Source: Bordetella parapertussis (GTDB taxonomy: Bacteria > Pseudomonadota > Gammaproteobacteria > Burkholderiales > Thiobacillaceae). Taken from it: a stretch of DNA of 38,887 nt. Made by a program: the position numbers and the translations under genes. Positions within the stretch are counted from its first letter, which is position 1. Each line of letters opens with the position of its first letter. This document shows positions 8,910-16,700 of this stretch, piece after piece. The stretch covers positions 1-38,887 of the forward strand of contig CAMDCO010000019.1 in the NCBI GenBank assembly GCA_945890495.1. The letters are read 5' to 3'. The notes beneath the pieces are model-generated. The model searched no databases, was not told where the DNA came from, and worked only from the letters and a program-made list of their open reading frames with translations.

Positions 8910-10793
8910 ATGACGATTTCGAATTCTTTGCTAACGGCGACTGTTGGGCATTTATCCCGATTCGCCCCCTTTGACAACATGGCGGAGGCGGATCTGCTCT
9001 GGCTCGCTAATCATCTGTCGGTGGTTTATTACCACAACGGCGAGGTCTTGCTGGCACCCTCAGATGGGGTTGCCGAGCGCATATTGATTCTCAAGCAGGG
9101 GCGCGTGGTGGGTGAGAGTGGCGAGGCCGGTGCTTGGTTGGAACTGCACGAGGGCGAGGCCTTTCCGATTGGTGCGGTGCTGAGCAACCGTCCGGTGGTG
9201 TCGACCTTCCGGGCGCAGGGTGATGTTTTTGCCTATGTGTTGGGGGCCGAAGATTTTCGCAGCTTGTTGCAGCGCTCGCTGCCCTTTTCACGGTTCTGCA
9301 CCGAGCGCATCGCCAATTTGCTGGACCAGTCTCAACGCAGTCTGCAGGGTGTTTATGCCGCGGCCAGCAACGAGCGACAGTCCCTGCATAGCCCGTTGTC
9401 GAGCCTGGCGCGCCGTGCCCCGGTTACCTGTTTGCCGGACACCCTGTTGGGCGAGGTCCTGCAGACGATCCAAGCCCAACATATCAGTGCCATTGTGGTT
9501 GCTGATGAGGCCATGCATCCGCTTGGGGTGTTCAGTGTGAGGGATCTGATCGGACGCGTGATTCTCCCCGGCCTGCCGCTGACCACCCCGATTCGGGCCG
9601 TCATGACGCCCGATCCGATGACTTTGCCGCCCTCGGCGCACGCCTTCGAGGCCGCTCTGTTGATGGCTCGGCATGGCTTTCGCCATGTCCTGATGGCTGA
9701 GGAGGGTCGGGTGACGGGGATGATCTCGGAAAAGGATCTCTTCTCCTTGCAGCGCGTCGGGGTGACCCAGATTTCGGCGGCCATTCGTTTGGCCATTTCC
9801 ATCGAGGCCCTGCAACCCTTTGCCGAAGATATACGCCAGTTGGGCCATAACATGTTGGCTCAAGGCGTCGGTTCAGAGCAACTCACTCAGATCATTTCTA
9901 CCCTCAATGATTTGCTGACGCAACGCGTGATTGAGATTGAATGCGACAAGGATTGCCCGTACCGCTTCTGTTGGCTGGCCTTTGGATCGGAAGGGCGCCT
10001 AGAGCAGACACTGACCACAGATCAGGACAATGGCCTGATCTTTATTGCGCCGGCCGGGGTCGATTTGGAGGCGGTGCGCGGTCAGCTGGTAGCGTTGAGC
10101 GGGCGCATCAATAAGGCCCTCGACGCCTGTGGCTTCCCGCTCTGCAAGGGTCAGGTGATGGCGAGCAATCCCCGCTGGTGTTTGACCCTGGAGGAGTGGA
10201 AGGCCACCTTTGCGCATTGGATTGATTCGGGTAATCCCGAGGCCTTGCTTAACGCCAGTATCTTTTTTGATTTTCGCCCCTTGTCTGGTGTGGATGCGTT
10301 GGCTACCGAACTGCGTGGTTGGCTCGCCAGTTATGTCAAAACCGCCCCGCGTTTCCTGCACCAGATGGCCGCCAATGCCCTGCGCAACCGCCCGCCACTC
10401 GGGTTGATTCGCGATTTTGTGGTGGCCTCGGCCTCGGGCGAGCACCCCGCAACGCTCGATCTGAAACTGAACGGGGCCACCCCCTTCGTCGATGCGGCAC
10501 GCATCTTCGCACTGGCCATGGGTTCGTCTGCAAGCGGGACGGCCGCGCGGTTACGGGCCGCGGCCGTGCCGCTGAATATCCCCAGCGCCGAGGTGGAGGC
10601 CTGGATCTCCAGCTTCTTCTTCCTGCAGTTGTTGCGCCTTCGCCGGCAACATGAAGAGAGCCTGGCGGGCGAGACGCTGGATAATCACATTGACCCAGAT
10701 CGACTGAATGACCTCGATCGGCGCATCCTCAAGGAGTCCTTCCGGCAGGCACGCAAACTGCAGTCGCGCCTGTCGATGGACTATCAGGCATGA
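8910..10793 (+). CDS. cNMP-binding, CBS and DUF294 nucleotidyltransferase-like protein
   Basis: This 627-residue cytosolic multidomain protein has a cyclic-nucleotide-binding-like domain (about 15-125), a tandem CBS pair (about 160-285, including VMTPDPMTLPP), a DUF294 nucleotidyltransferase-like domain with G359-S360 and the acidic pair D371 and D373 in GSEGRLEQTLTTDQDNG, and a helical DUF294 C-terminal domain. The layout suggests ligand- and adenylate-sensing coupled to a GlnD-like transferase fold; no substrate is established. The ATG at 8910 is chosen because GGAG (8901-8904) lies five bases ahead; the ATG at 8898 is an alternative. It lies 24 bp after the kinase and overlaps the exonuclease gene by ATGA. 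This pair commonly accompanies DUF4212/symporter genes. Confidence 0.88.
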   Translation: MTISNSLLTATVGHLSRFAPFDNMAEADLLWLANHLSVVYYHNGEVLLAPSDGVAERILILKQGRVVGESGEAGAWLELHEGEAFPIGAVLSNRPVVSTFRAQGDVFAYVLGAEDFRSLLQRSLPFSRFCTERIANLLDQSQRSLQGVYAAASNERQSLHSPLSSLARRAPVTCLPDTLLGEVLQTIQAQHISAIVVADEAMHPLGVFSVRDLIGRVILPGLPLTTPIRAVMTPDPMTLPPSAHAFEAALLMARHGFRHVLMAEEGRVTGMISEKDLFSLQRVGVTQISAAIRLAISIEALQPFAEDIRQLGHNMLAQGVGSEQLTQIISTLNDLLTQRVIEIECDKDCPYRFCWLAFGSEGRLEQTLTTDQDNGLIFIAPAGVDLEAVRGQLVALSGRINKALDACGFPLCKGQVMASNPRWCLTLEEWKATFAHWIDSGNPEALLNASIFFDFRPLSGVDALATELRGWLASYVKTAPRFLHQMAANALRNRPPLGLIRDFVVASASGEHPATLDLKLNGATPFVDAARIFALAMGSSASGTAARLRAAAVPLNIPSAEVEAWISSFFFLQLLRLRRQHEESLAGETLDNHIDPDRLNDLDRRILKESFRQARKLQSRLSMDYQA

Positions 10794-11503
10794 GGGATTT
10801 TTTGGCCCGCCTACGCCGTCGATTGCGTGGCGTGGAGTTGTCGCCGGACCCGCAGCAGCGACTCGAGGTATGGCAGGCGCTGTCGGCAGAGGATTTGCGC
10901 CAGCCCTTTGCCGAGGCCCGCTATGTCGTGGTCGATGTGGAATCCACCGGCCTGGATTTGCAGAAGGATCGCCTGATTGCCATTGGCGCCGTGGCCGTAG
11001 TGGATGGACGCATTGATCTGGCGCAGAGCTTTGAGGTGGTGTTGCGTCAGGAGCAATCCAGTAGTCGGGCCAATATCCTCATCCACGGCATCGGCGGAGA
11101 GGCGCAGCGGGAGGGTCTGCCCGCCGCCGAGGCCTTGCTGGATTTTCTGGAGTTTCTTGGCAACTCGCCGCTGGTGGCCTTTCATGTGGCCTTTGATCGC
11201 ACCATGATAGTGCGTGCCTTGAGGGACCATCTGGGGCTGAGGTTCAAGCACCCTTGGCTGGATCTGGCCTATGTCATGCCGGGGCTCCTCCCGCAGTGGC
11301 GGCATAAATATCGGGCCCTCGATGACTGGACCGGCCATTTTGAGATCGGCAACTTTGCCCGGCATTCGGCCCTGGCAGATGCCTTGGCCACGGCCCAGTT
11401 GTTTCTGGTGGCATTGTCGTTGGCCAAGGGCGCGCACTCCGAGCACTACCACGCACTCCAGGAGCTTGAACAGTCCTATCGCTGGACGATGCAGCAAAGC
11501 TGA
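10790..11503 (+). CDS. DEDDh 3'-5' exonuclease (DnaQ/RNase T superfamily)
   Basis: The protein has 237 residues. Exo I is D49-x-E51 in VVDVESTGLD, Exo II D136 in AFHVAFDRTMI, and Exo III H192 with D197 in RHSALADALATAQLF. All four acidic ligands and the DEDDh histidine are present, so it should be an active exonuclease on DNA or RNA. About 40 residues precede the domain. The start overlaps the DUF294 gene stop, implying coupled translation. Its relation to the symporter operon is unexplained, although the association recurs in proteobacteria. Confidence 0.87.
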   Translation: MRDFLARLRRRLRGVELSPDPQQRLEVWQALSAEDLRQPFAEARYVVVDVESTGLDLQKDRLIAIGAVAVVDGRIDLAQSFEVVLRQEQSSSRANILIHGIGGEAQREGLPAAEALLDFLEFLGNSPLVAFHVAFDRTMIVRALRDHLGLRFKHPWLDLAYVMPGLLPQWRHKYRALDDWTGHFEIGNFARHSALADALATAQLFLVALSLAKGAHSEHYHALQELEQSYRWTMQQS

Positions 11504-11680
11504 AGTGTGCGTTTTGAGGCGCAACCGCGTTCGCGTATTGTGGATTTCCACTATATGGCGGATACGCATATCCTATATTTGCTCTTTATACTCCGACCGA
11601 CGCGTGTGGGTCGTTCGGACGCGGTGGTTCCCTGGGGAGGGAGACCGGACGGCGTTTTACTTTGCTTGGAGGAGTTCAGA
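11504..11680 (+). promoter_or_regulatory. Leader/promoter region of the symporter operon
   Basis: These 177 bp separate the exonuclease from the DUF4212 gene. A TATACT at about 11588-11593 is a plausible -10, but no convincing -35 was found. A GC-rich stretch with a possible CGACC/GGTCG stem follows. A separate promoter for DUF4212-symporter is likely but not proven. Confidence 0.3.
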
Positions 11681-11944
11681 ATGAAATTAACGGAGAAGCA
11701 TCAGGAGTATTGGGGGAAAAACCTGCGGTTAACGGCTGTATTGCTGGCCATATGGTTTGTCGTCACCTTTGTGGTGATTTGGTACGCTAAAGAATTGAAC
11801 GATATCGTGATCGCGGGATTCCCGTTCGCCTTCTACATGGGCGCGCAAGGGGCCTTGATCATCTATGTGGTCGTCATCTGGTACTACGCCCGGCGCATGA
11901 ATCAGATGGACAAGGACTATGGCGTACACGAGGGAGAAGATTGA
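11681..11944 (+). CDS. DUF4212 small membrane subunit of a sodium:solute symporter
   Basis: The protein has 87 residues and two membrane helices (about 17-36 and 45-67). It begins MKLTEKHQEYWGKNLRLTA and ends in a charged tail. DUF4212 proteins are almost always encoded immediately upstream of VC_2705-type SSS symporters and are thought to be their small partner, like DUF485 proteins with ActP. GGAGG (11668-11672) gives a strong ribosome site. The symporter gene starts 1 bp after the stop. Confidence 0.88.
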   Translation: MKLTEKHQEYWGKNLRLTAVLLAIWFVVTFVVIWYAKELNDIVIAGFPFAFYMGAQGALIIYVVVIWYYARRMNQMDKDYGVHEGED

Positions 11945-11945
11945 C

Positions 11946-14135
11946 ATGACCACTGCACTTTCCAATTCGGCCTTCTTCGCCCAGCTGAAGCGCTACTACA
12001 CCTTTTACACGGGCGGCTTTATTTTCTTCGTGATCGTTTTGGCGATCCTGGAGCAGATGGGCGTTTCCAACACCGTCCTCGGTTACATCTTCCTGGCCGC
12101 GACCATCCTCCTGTATGCCGGTATCGGCATTATGTCGAAGACGGCCGATGTGTCGGAATACTATGTCGCGGGACGCCGGGTTCCGGCCCTGTTCAACGGC
12201 ATGGCGACCGGCGCCGACTGGATGTCTGCCGCTTCCTTCATCGGTATGGCCGGCACCCTGTATCTGTCCGGCTATGATGGCCTGGCCTTCGTGATGGGCT
12301 GGACCGGCGGCTATGTGCTGGTGGCCCTGTTCCTTGCCCCTTATCTGCGCAAGTTTGGCCAGTTCACTATTCCTGACTTCTTGGGTGAGCGTTATGGCGG
12401 AAACCTGCCGCGAGCCATTGGCGTATTTGCGGCCATCGTCTGTTCATTTACCTATGTGATCGCACAGATCTACGGTGTCGGCTTGATCACTTCGCGCTTC
12501 ACCGGCCTGGAGTTTGAGATCGGCGTTTATGCCGGTTTGGCCGGTATCCTGGTGTGTTCTTTCCTGGGCGGCATGCGCGCAGTGACTTGGACCCAGGTGG
12601 CGCAATACATCATCCTGATCATCGCCTACATGATCCCCGTGGTTTGGCTGTCGGTGAATATTACCGGCAACCCCATCCCGCAGATCGCTTACGGCAGTGT
12701 CCTTCAGCAAGTGACCGTCATCGAGAAAGAGCTGAACGATCCGACCACCGTCAAGGGCGCCGCTGAGGTGACCGTGCGCGCCCTTCACAAGGAGAAGGCC
12801 GCCGAATGGGGTGAGAAGATCAAGACCCTCGATGCCGCAGTCGCCGCCGGTAACGGTGCGGCCTTCCATGCCGAGCAAAAGGGCAAGGTCGAGCAGAAAC
12901 TGGCCGAGCTGAAGGCCAATCCGACACCGGACGCCAAGGCAATCACCACCGCCGAGAAGGGTCTGAAGGACTTTCCGGCCAACATCGACAAGTTGAAGGC
13001 CAAGTGGGTCGGTGCCGAGAAGGGCGCTAAAGCCAAGGCAGGTCCGGTTTCTGCTCACGCGACCCCCTTCTCTGGCAAGGGAGCCGAGAAGAAGTTGATG
13101 AAGGAGGCCGAGGCTAAGGGTGAAACCCCGACGCCGGAGGCCGTTGCCAAGGCCAAGGACGAAGACACCAAGGCCTCCAACGACAAGCGCAACAACTTCA
13201 TCGCCTTGGTGCTTTGCCTGATGGTGGGTACGGCGTCCCTGCCGCACATCCTGATGCGCTACTACACCACGCCTTCTGTGCGTGATGCGCGTAAGTCGGT
13301 GTTCTGGTCGCTGTTCTTTATCTTCTTGCTCTACTTCACCGCTCCGGCCCTGGCGGTTCTGGCCAAGTATGTGGTCTATCACGATCTGGTGGGCTCATCG
13401 TTCGCCGCGCTACCGGCCTGGGTCAGTAACTGGGCGGCGGTGGATCCAACCTTGATGAAGGTCGTTGACATGAACAAGGACGGCTTGATCCAGTTGGCGG
13501 AGATCACCATCGGTGGTGACCTGATCGTGCTGGCTACGCCGGAGATTGCTGGCTTGCCCTATGTCGTTTCGGGCCTTGTTGCTGCCGGCGGTTTGGCGGC
13601 GGCACTGTCCACGGCAGATGGCCTGTTGCTGACCATCGCCAACGCCTTGTCGCATGATGTGTACTACAAGATGATCGACCCGCATGCCTCAACGATGCGC
13701 CGCTTGTCCGTGTCCAAGGCCCTGTTGCTGGTGGTCGCGGTCCTGGCGGCCTATGTGGCTTCGTTGAAACCAGGCGACATCCTGTTCTTGGTGGGGGCCG
13801 CGTTCTCGCTGGGGGCCTCGGCGTTCTTCCCGTCCTTGGTCTTGGGCGTGTTCTGGAAGCGTGCCAACTACTTGGGTGCGGTACTTGGCATGACGGCCGG
13901 TCTGTTTGTGTGTATGTACTACATGTACATGACCTATGATTTCTTTGGGGTCAATGCACCGCTGTGGTTTGGCATCAAGCCGATCTCGGCTGGGGTGTTT
14001 GGCCTGACCGCTGGTTTCATTGGGGTGATCGTGGGCTCCTTGATCTCGCGGGCCCCGTCCAAGGAGATTCAGGCGCTGGTGGACCATGTTCGTTTCCCGA
14101 ACTTGGAAGGCGATATCAACACCAACGCGGTCTAA
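11946..14135 (+). CDS. Sodium:solute symporter, VC_2705/ActP-like, with a large hydrophilic insert
   Basis: This 729-residue inner-membrane protein of the SSS family probably takes up a small carboxylate such as acetate with Na+; the substrate is not fixed by sequence. Conserved SSS segments include SEYYVAGRRVPALFNGMATG near the N-terminus, ATGADWMSAASFIGMAG, and GLVAAGGLAAALSTADGLLL. Two features stand out. About 155 residues (260-413) between two membrane helices form a Lys/Ala/Glu-rich hydrophilic block with likely helical or coiled-coil character. Residues 508-519 (DMNKDGLIQLAE) match the EF-hand calcium loop at all key positions. Length exceeds the roughly 550 of E. coli ActP mainly because of the insert. 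It is preceded by its DUF4212 partner and ends before a bidirectional terminator. Confidence 0.9.
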   Translation: MTTALSNSAFFAQLKRYYTFYTGGFIFFVIVLAILEQMGVSNTVLGYIFLAATILLYAGIGIMSKTADVSEYYVAGRRVPALFNGMATGADWMSAASFIGMAGTLYLSGYDGLAFVMGWTGGYVLVALFLAPYLRKFGQFTIPDFLGERYGGNLPRAIGVFAAIVCSFTYVIAQIYGVGLITSRFTGLEFEIGVYAGLAGILVCSFLGGMRAVTWTQVAQYIILIIAYMIPVVWLSVNITGNPIPQIAYGSVLQQVTVIEKELNDPTTVKGAAEVTVRALHKEKAAEWGEKIKTLDAAVAAGNGAAFHAEQKGKVEQKLAELKANPTPDAKAITTAEKGLKDFPANIDKLKAKWVGAEKGAKAKAGPVSAHATPFSGKGAEKKLMKEAEAKGETPTPEAVAKAKDEDTKASNDKRNNFIALVLCLMVGTASLPHILMRYYTTPSVRDARKSVFWSLFFIFLLYFTAPALAVLAKYVVYHDLVGSSFAALPAWVSNWAAVDPTLMKVVDMNKDGLIQLAEITIGGDLIVLATPEIAGLPYVVSGLVAAGGLAAALSTADGLLLTIANALSHDVYYKMIDPHASTMRRLSVSKALLLVVAVLAAYVASLKPGDILFLVGAAFSLGASAFFPSLVLGVFWKRANYLGAVLGMTAGLFVCMYYMYMTYDFFGVNAPLWFGIKPISAGVFGLTAGFIGVIVGSLISRAPSKEIQALVDHVRFPNLEGDINTNAV

Positions 14136-14173
14136 GCAACCGCACGACCGTCTCGCCAGCGCGAGGCGGTCCT

Positions 14174-14209
14174 AAACAAAACGGCCCGCATTTGCGGGCC
14201 GTTTTGTTT
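14174..14209. terminator. Bidirectional terminator between the symporter and TPR genes
   Basis: A perfect 17-bp inverted repeat (AAACAAAACGGCCCGCA and its complement) surrounds TT. The GC core is flanked by A-rich and T-rich ends, so it works on both strands, serving the convergent genes on either side. Confidence 0.92.
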
Positions 14210-14232
14210 GTTGCCTTGGCGGTAGGGGCGCC

Positions 14233-14814
14233 TTAGTGCGGAAGGTGCTGCGCCAGATCGGCGCGCTGCGTATCTTTCACCAGTTGTCGAGCCGTTGGAC
14301 CATCGTGAAGCAGGCAATGCTTAAACACGGCGGTGACCTTGTCGGGCTGATTGGCATGGTAATAGGCCATGCCCAGGGCATGCCAGGCCGCGCCACTCAT
14401 GGGTTGCAGATCGGCGGCGTGGCGCAGGTTTTCGGCGGCCGCGAGGTGATCACCACGACGAACATGGATCATGCCCATGCCGTACCAGGCCCGGTCATGC
14501 TTCGGGTTGATCTCCACGGCGCGGGACAAGGCGGTCAGGGCCGCGTCCTGAAGGCCTTGTTGCTCGCGGGCGTAGCCCAGATTGAACCAGGTGTCGGCAT
14601 GGTCGGGGCGCAGGGCAACGGCACGCTCGAACCATTGGGCGGCCTCGGCCCAGCGTTCTTTCTGGGCATGAATCCAGGCGATGCCGAGCACGGCCACGAC
14701 ATCCTGCGGGTCGGCCTGATGAACGCCGACCCACGCCTCAAGGGCGCGTTCCGGCTGGTGTAGCCATTCGAACAGGGTGGCGCGCAGGCGATAACGGAAA
14801 TGATCAAAATTCAT
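14233..14814 (-). CDS. Tetratricopeptide repeat protein
   Basis: This 193-residue soluble protein has no signal peptide. It holds about four to five TPR units, seen as repeated patterns such as WFERAVALRPDHADTWFNLG, LSRAVEINPKHDRAWYGMG and LRHAADLQPMSGAAWHALG. It is probably a protein-interaction scaffold with no assignable partner. The ATG at 14814 (MNFDHFRYRL) is chosen over an upstream in-frame start that would extend into the intergenic region; the ribosome site is weak. It is a single gene, divergent from the small membrane protein. Confidence 0.8.
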   Translation of the reverse strand: MNFDHFRYRLRATLFEWLHQPERALEAWVGVHQADPQDVVAVLGIAWIHAQKERWAEAAQWFERAVALRPDHADTWFNLGYAREQQGLQDAALTALSRAVEINPKHDRAWYGMGMIHVRRGDHLAAAENLRHAADLQPMSGAAWHALGMAYYHANQPDKVTAVFKHCLLHDGPTARQLVKDTQRADLAQHLPH

Positions 14815-14897
14815 GGAAAGGCTCGGTGTCACAGAGCGTGCATTCTCGCCGCACGGGTCGGACGGCACAAGTTAGAATGGGGCGAAAAGGAGATTTC

Positions 14898-15191
14898 ATG
14901 GAACTGTACCTGCTTTCGATTGCCCGCGCGCTGGTTGAGGTCGCCGGACTGGCCCTGCTCGGTCAAGGCATCCTTGCCTTTCTGGCCGGGAAATACCGTG
15001 ATCAGAATGTTTTTTACAAGTTATTTCAGATCGTGACCGGGCCGGTGGTGCGCCTTGTGCGCTGGGCGACCCCGCGCATGATCCTCGATGCCCATATCCC
15101 CTTTGTGACCTTTTTTATCCTGGCCTGGCTATGGATCGGTTTGGCCATGGCCAAGCGGGCCGTGTGCGCGGCGCAAGGATTGGTCTGCTGA
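14898..15191 (+). CDS. Small two-helix membrane protein of unknown function
   Basis: The protein has 97 residues with hydrophobic helices at about 8-31 and 68-88. Between them lies a basic segment ([21 protein letters not shown]) that vaguely recalls YggT repeats, but this is too weak to name it. AAAAGGAG (14885-14892) gives an excellent ribosome site six bases before the ATG at 14898, so this short frame is very likely real. It is 49 bp upstream of hemE and may be co-transcribed with it. Confidence 0.7.
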   Translation: MELYLLSIARALVEVAGLALLGQGILAFLAGKYRDQNVFYKLFQIVTGPVVRLVRWATPRMILDAHIPFVTFFILAWLWIGLAMAKRAVCAAQGLVC

Positions 15192-15240
15192 AACCGCGTG
15201 CAATCCGCTAGAATGCGCGCCGGAATATAGGGATGAGACG

Positions 15241-16305
15241 ATGACACCGCTTAAGAACGATACCTTTTTGCGCGCACTGCTGCGCCAGCCGACCGATTAC
15301 ACCCCGCTGTGGCTGATGCGCCAGGCGGGCCGCTACCTGCCTGAGTATTGTGCGACGCGGGCCCGCGCCGGCGATTTCCTCTCGCTGTGCAAGAGCCCGG
15401 ACATGGCCTGCGAGGTGACGCTGCAGCCTCTGGCCCGTTATGACCTTGATGCGGCTATTCTGTTCTCAGATATCCTCACCATCCCCGATGCCATGGGGTT
15501 AGGTCTGTATTTCTCGACCGGCGAGGGGCCGCGCTTTGAACGGCCGCTGCGTAGCGAGTGGGAGATTCGCAATCTGACCGCGCCGGATCCGCACAATCAT
15601 CTGCGCTATGTCATCGATGCGGTGAGCGAGATCCGCCGCGCGCTGGATGGTTCGGTGCCGCTCATTGGTTTCTCGGGTAGCCCGTTCACCTTGGCGTGCT
15701 ACATGGTCGAGGGCAGTGGCAGCGATACCTATGCCGAGACCAAGAAGATGCTGTACGGTCGGCCGGACCTGTTTCACCACATCCTGGATGTCACGGCGAC
15801 AGCGGTGACGAACTATCTCAACGCGCAGATCGAGGCCGGGGCCCAAGCGGTGATGGTGTTTGATTCCTGGGGCGGCATGCTGTCGCAGGCGGCCTATCTG
15901 GAGTTTTCGCTGCCCTACATGGCGCGCATCATGGAGGGCCTGATCCGCGAGCGCGACGGGCGTATCGTGCCGCGCATTGTGTTTACCAAGGGTGGTGGTC
16001 AGTGGCTGGAACACATCGCCGCGTGCGGCTGTGATGCCGTGGGTCTGGATTGGACGACGGATCTGGGCGATGCCCGTCGTCGGGTCGGCGACCGGGTGGC
16101 ACTGCAAGGCAATATGGATCCTTCGGTGCTGTTTGCACCGCCGGAGGCCATTGCCGCCGAGGCGCGCCGCATCATCGACAGCTACGGGACGGGGACCGGC
16201 CATGTATTCAATCTGGGCCACGGTATCTCCCAGTTCACCCCGCCGGAGCATGTCATTGCGCTGGTCGATGCGGTGCATCAGCACAGCCGGCAATATCACA
16301 CCTGA
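15241..16305 (+). CDS. hemE: Uroporphyrinogen decarboxylase
   Basis: This 354-residue cytosolic homodimer removes the four acetate carboxyls of uroporphyrinogen III to give coproporphyrinogen III for haem. The N-terminal substrate motif [15 protein letters not shown] is intact, the catalytic aspartate region [12 protein letters not shown] is present, and the C-terminal [10 protein letters not shown] contains the conserved histidine. Length is standard. Haem supply is relevant to the many c-type cytochromes encoded further on, though hemE is not in their operon. Confidence 0.97.
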   Translation: MTPLKNDTFLRALLRQPTDYTPLWLMRQAGRYLPEYCATRARAGDFLSLCKSPDMACEVTLQPLARYDLDAAILFSDILTIPDAMGLGLYFSTGEGPRFERPLRSEWEIRNLTAPDPHNHLRYVIDAVSEIRRALDGSVPLIGFSGSPFTLACYMVEGSGSDTYAETKKMLYGRPDLFHHILDVTATAVTNYLNAQIEAGAQAVMVFDSWGGMLSQAAYLEFSLPYMARIMEGLIRERDGRIVPRIVFTKGGGQWLEHIAACGCDAVGLDWTTDLGDARRRVGDRVALQGNMDPSVLFAPPEAIAAEARRIIDSYGTGTGHVFNLGHGISQFTPPEHVIALVDAVHQHSRQYHT

Positions 16306-16377
16306 GTTAAAAATGACTCGCCCCTGACGGCTTCGCCAGGGGTTCAACGGGGGATTTAGGGGCGTTTCGGCCGGGTC

Positions 16378-16398
16378 TAGACGCCCCTGATTTATTCA
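16378..16398. repeat. 21-bp dispersed repeat, copy 1
   Basis: This 21-mer matches 38740-38760 at 19 of 21 positions, including an unbroken CCCTGATTTATTCA. Both copies are intergenic. Origin unknown. Confidence 0.5.
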
Positions 16399-16463
16399 GG
16401 TTCTATATGAAATCGAGTGGGTAGTGCAATTCATCGTACGGACCCGCGAGGAGGAATTGCGGA

Positions 16464-16556
16464 GGGGAAAACCCCTGTGCTTGCCTGATTTTCGTAGGGG
16501 CAACCCCCTGTGGTTGCCCATTCACCGTTAGGGCAGGCACGGGGGCCTGCCCCTAC
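16464..16556. repeat. REP doublet (BIME-like) with a degenerate third unit
   Basis: Two hairpin units lie in inverted orientation. Each starts with GTAG: GTAG at 16494-16497, then GGGCAACC, CCCTGT loop, GGTTGCCC; an 11-bp spacer; then GGGCAGGC, ACGGGG loop, GCCTGCCC and CTAC at 16553-16556. Stem differences between the units are compensated on both arms, so pairing is conserved. A third degenerate unit at 16464-16485 matches the left unit at 19 of 22 positions. A GTAG tetranucleotide beside a hairpin is the signature of REPs mobilised by RAYT enzymes, and a RAYT gene begins at the left end of this window. Confidence 0.75.
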
Positions 16557-16700
16557 ATGGGTCATGGCCGTCGTGGTTGCCAAAAGGTGTAATGTGGCCA
16601 GATCCACTACCAATCACCAAGAGCCTTTATTCAGGACCTCATTATCGTCGATCGGCTGGCGGCGTTATACTGGCGACATTGATCTCTTCTGGAGCTTGCC

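Larger units (their letters stand above)
16306..16700. other. 395-bp non-coding region with hairpins and a REP doublet
   Basis: No credible gene is present. It holds a CCCCT/AGGGG hairpin with an inner GGC/GCC stem (16321-16342, a possible hemE terminator without a T run), a 21-bp repeat (16378-16398), a degenerate REP-like unit (16464-16485), the REP doublet at 16494-16556, and a TATACT -10-like element at 16666-16671 ahead of the EF-G paralogue. Confidence 0.6.

Noticed and set aside
12444..13382. 312-codon minus-strand frame inside the symporter
   Set aside because: It mirrors the symporter coding sequence and shows no domain, signal or ribosome site of its own.
16431..16613. 60-codon minus-strand frame over the REP doublet
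   Set aside because: The frame arises from the palindromic repeat itself, has no ribosome site, and its residues simply translate the hairpins.
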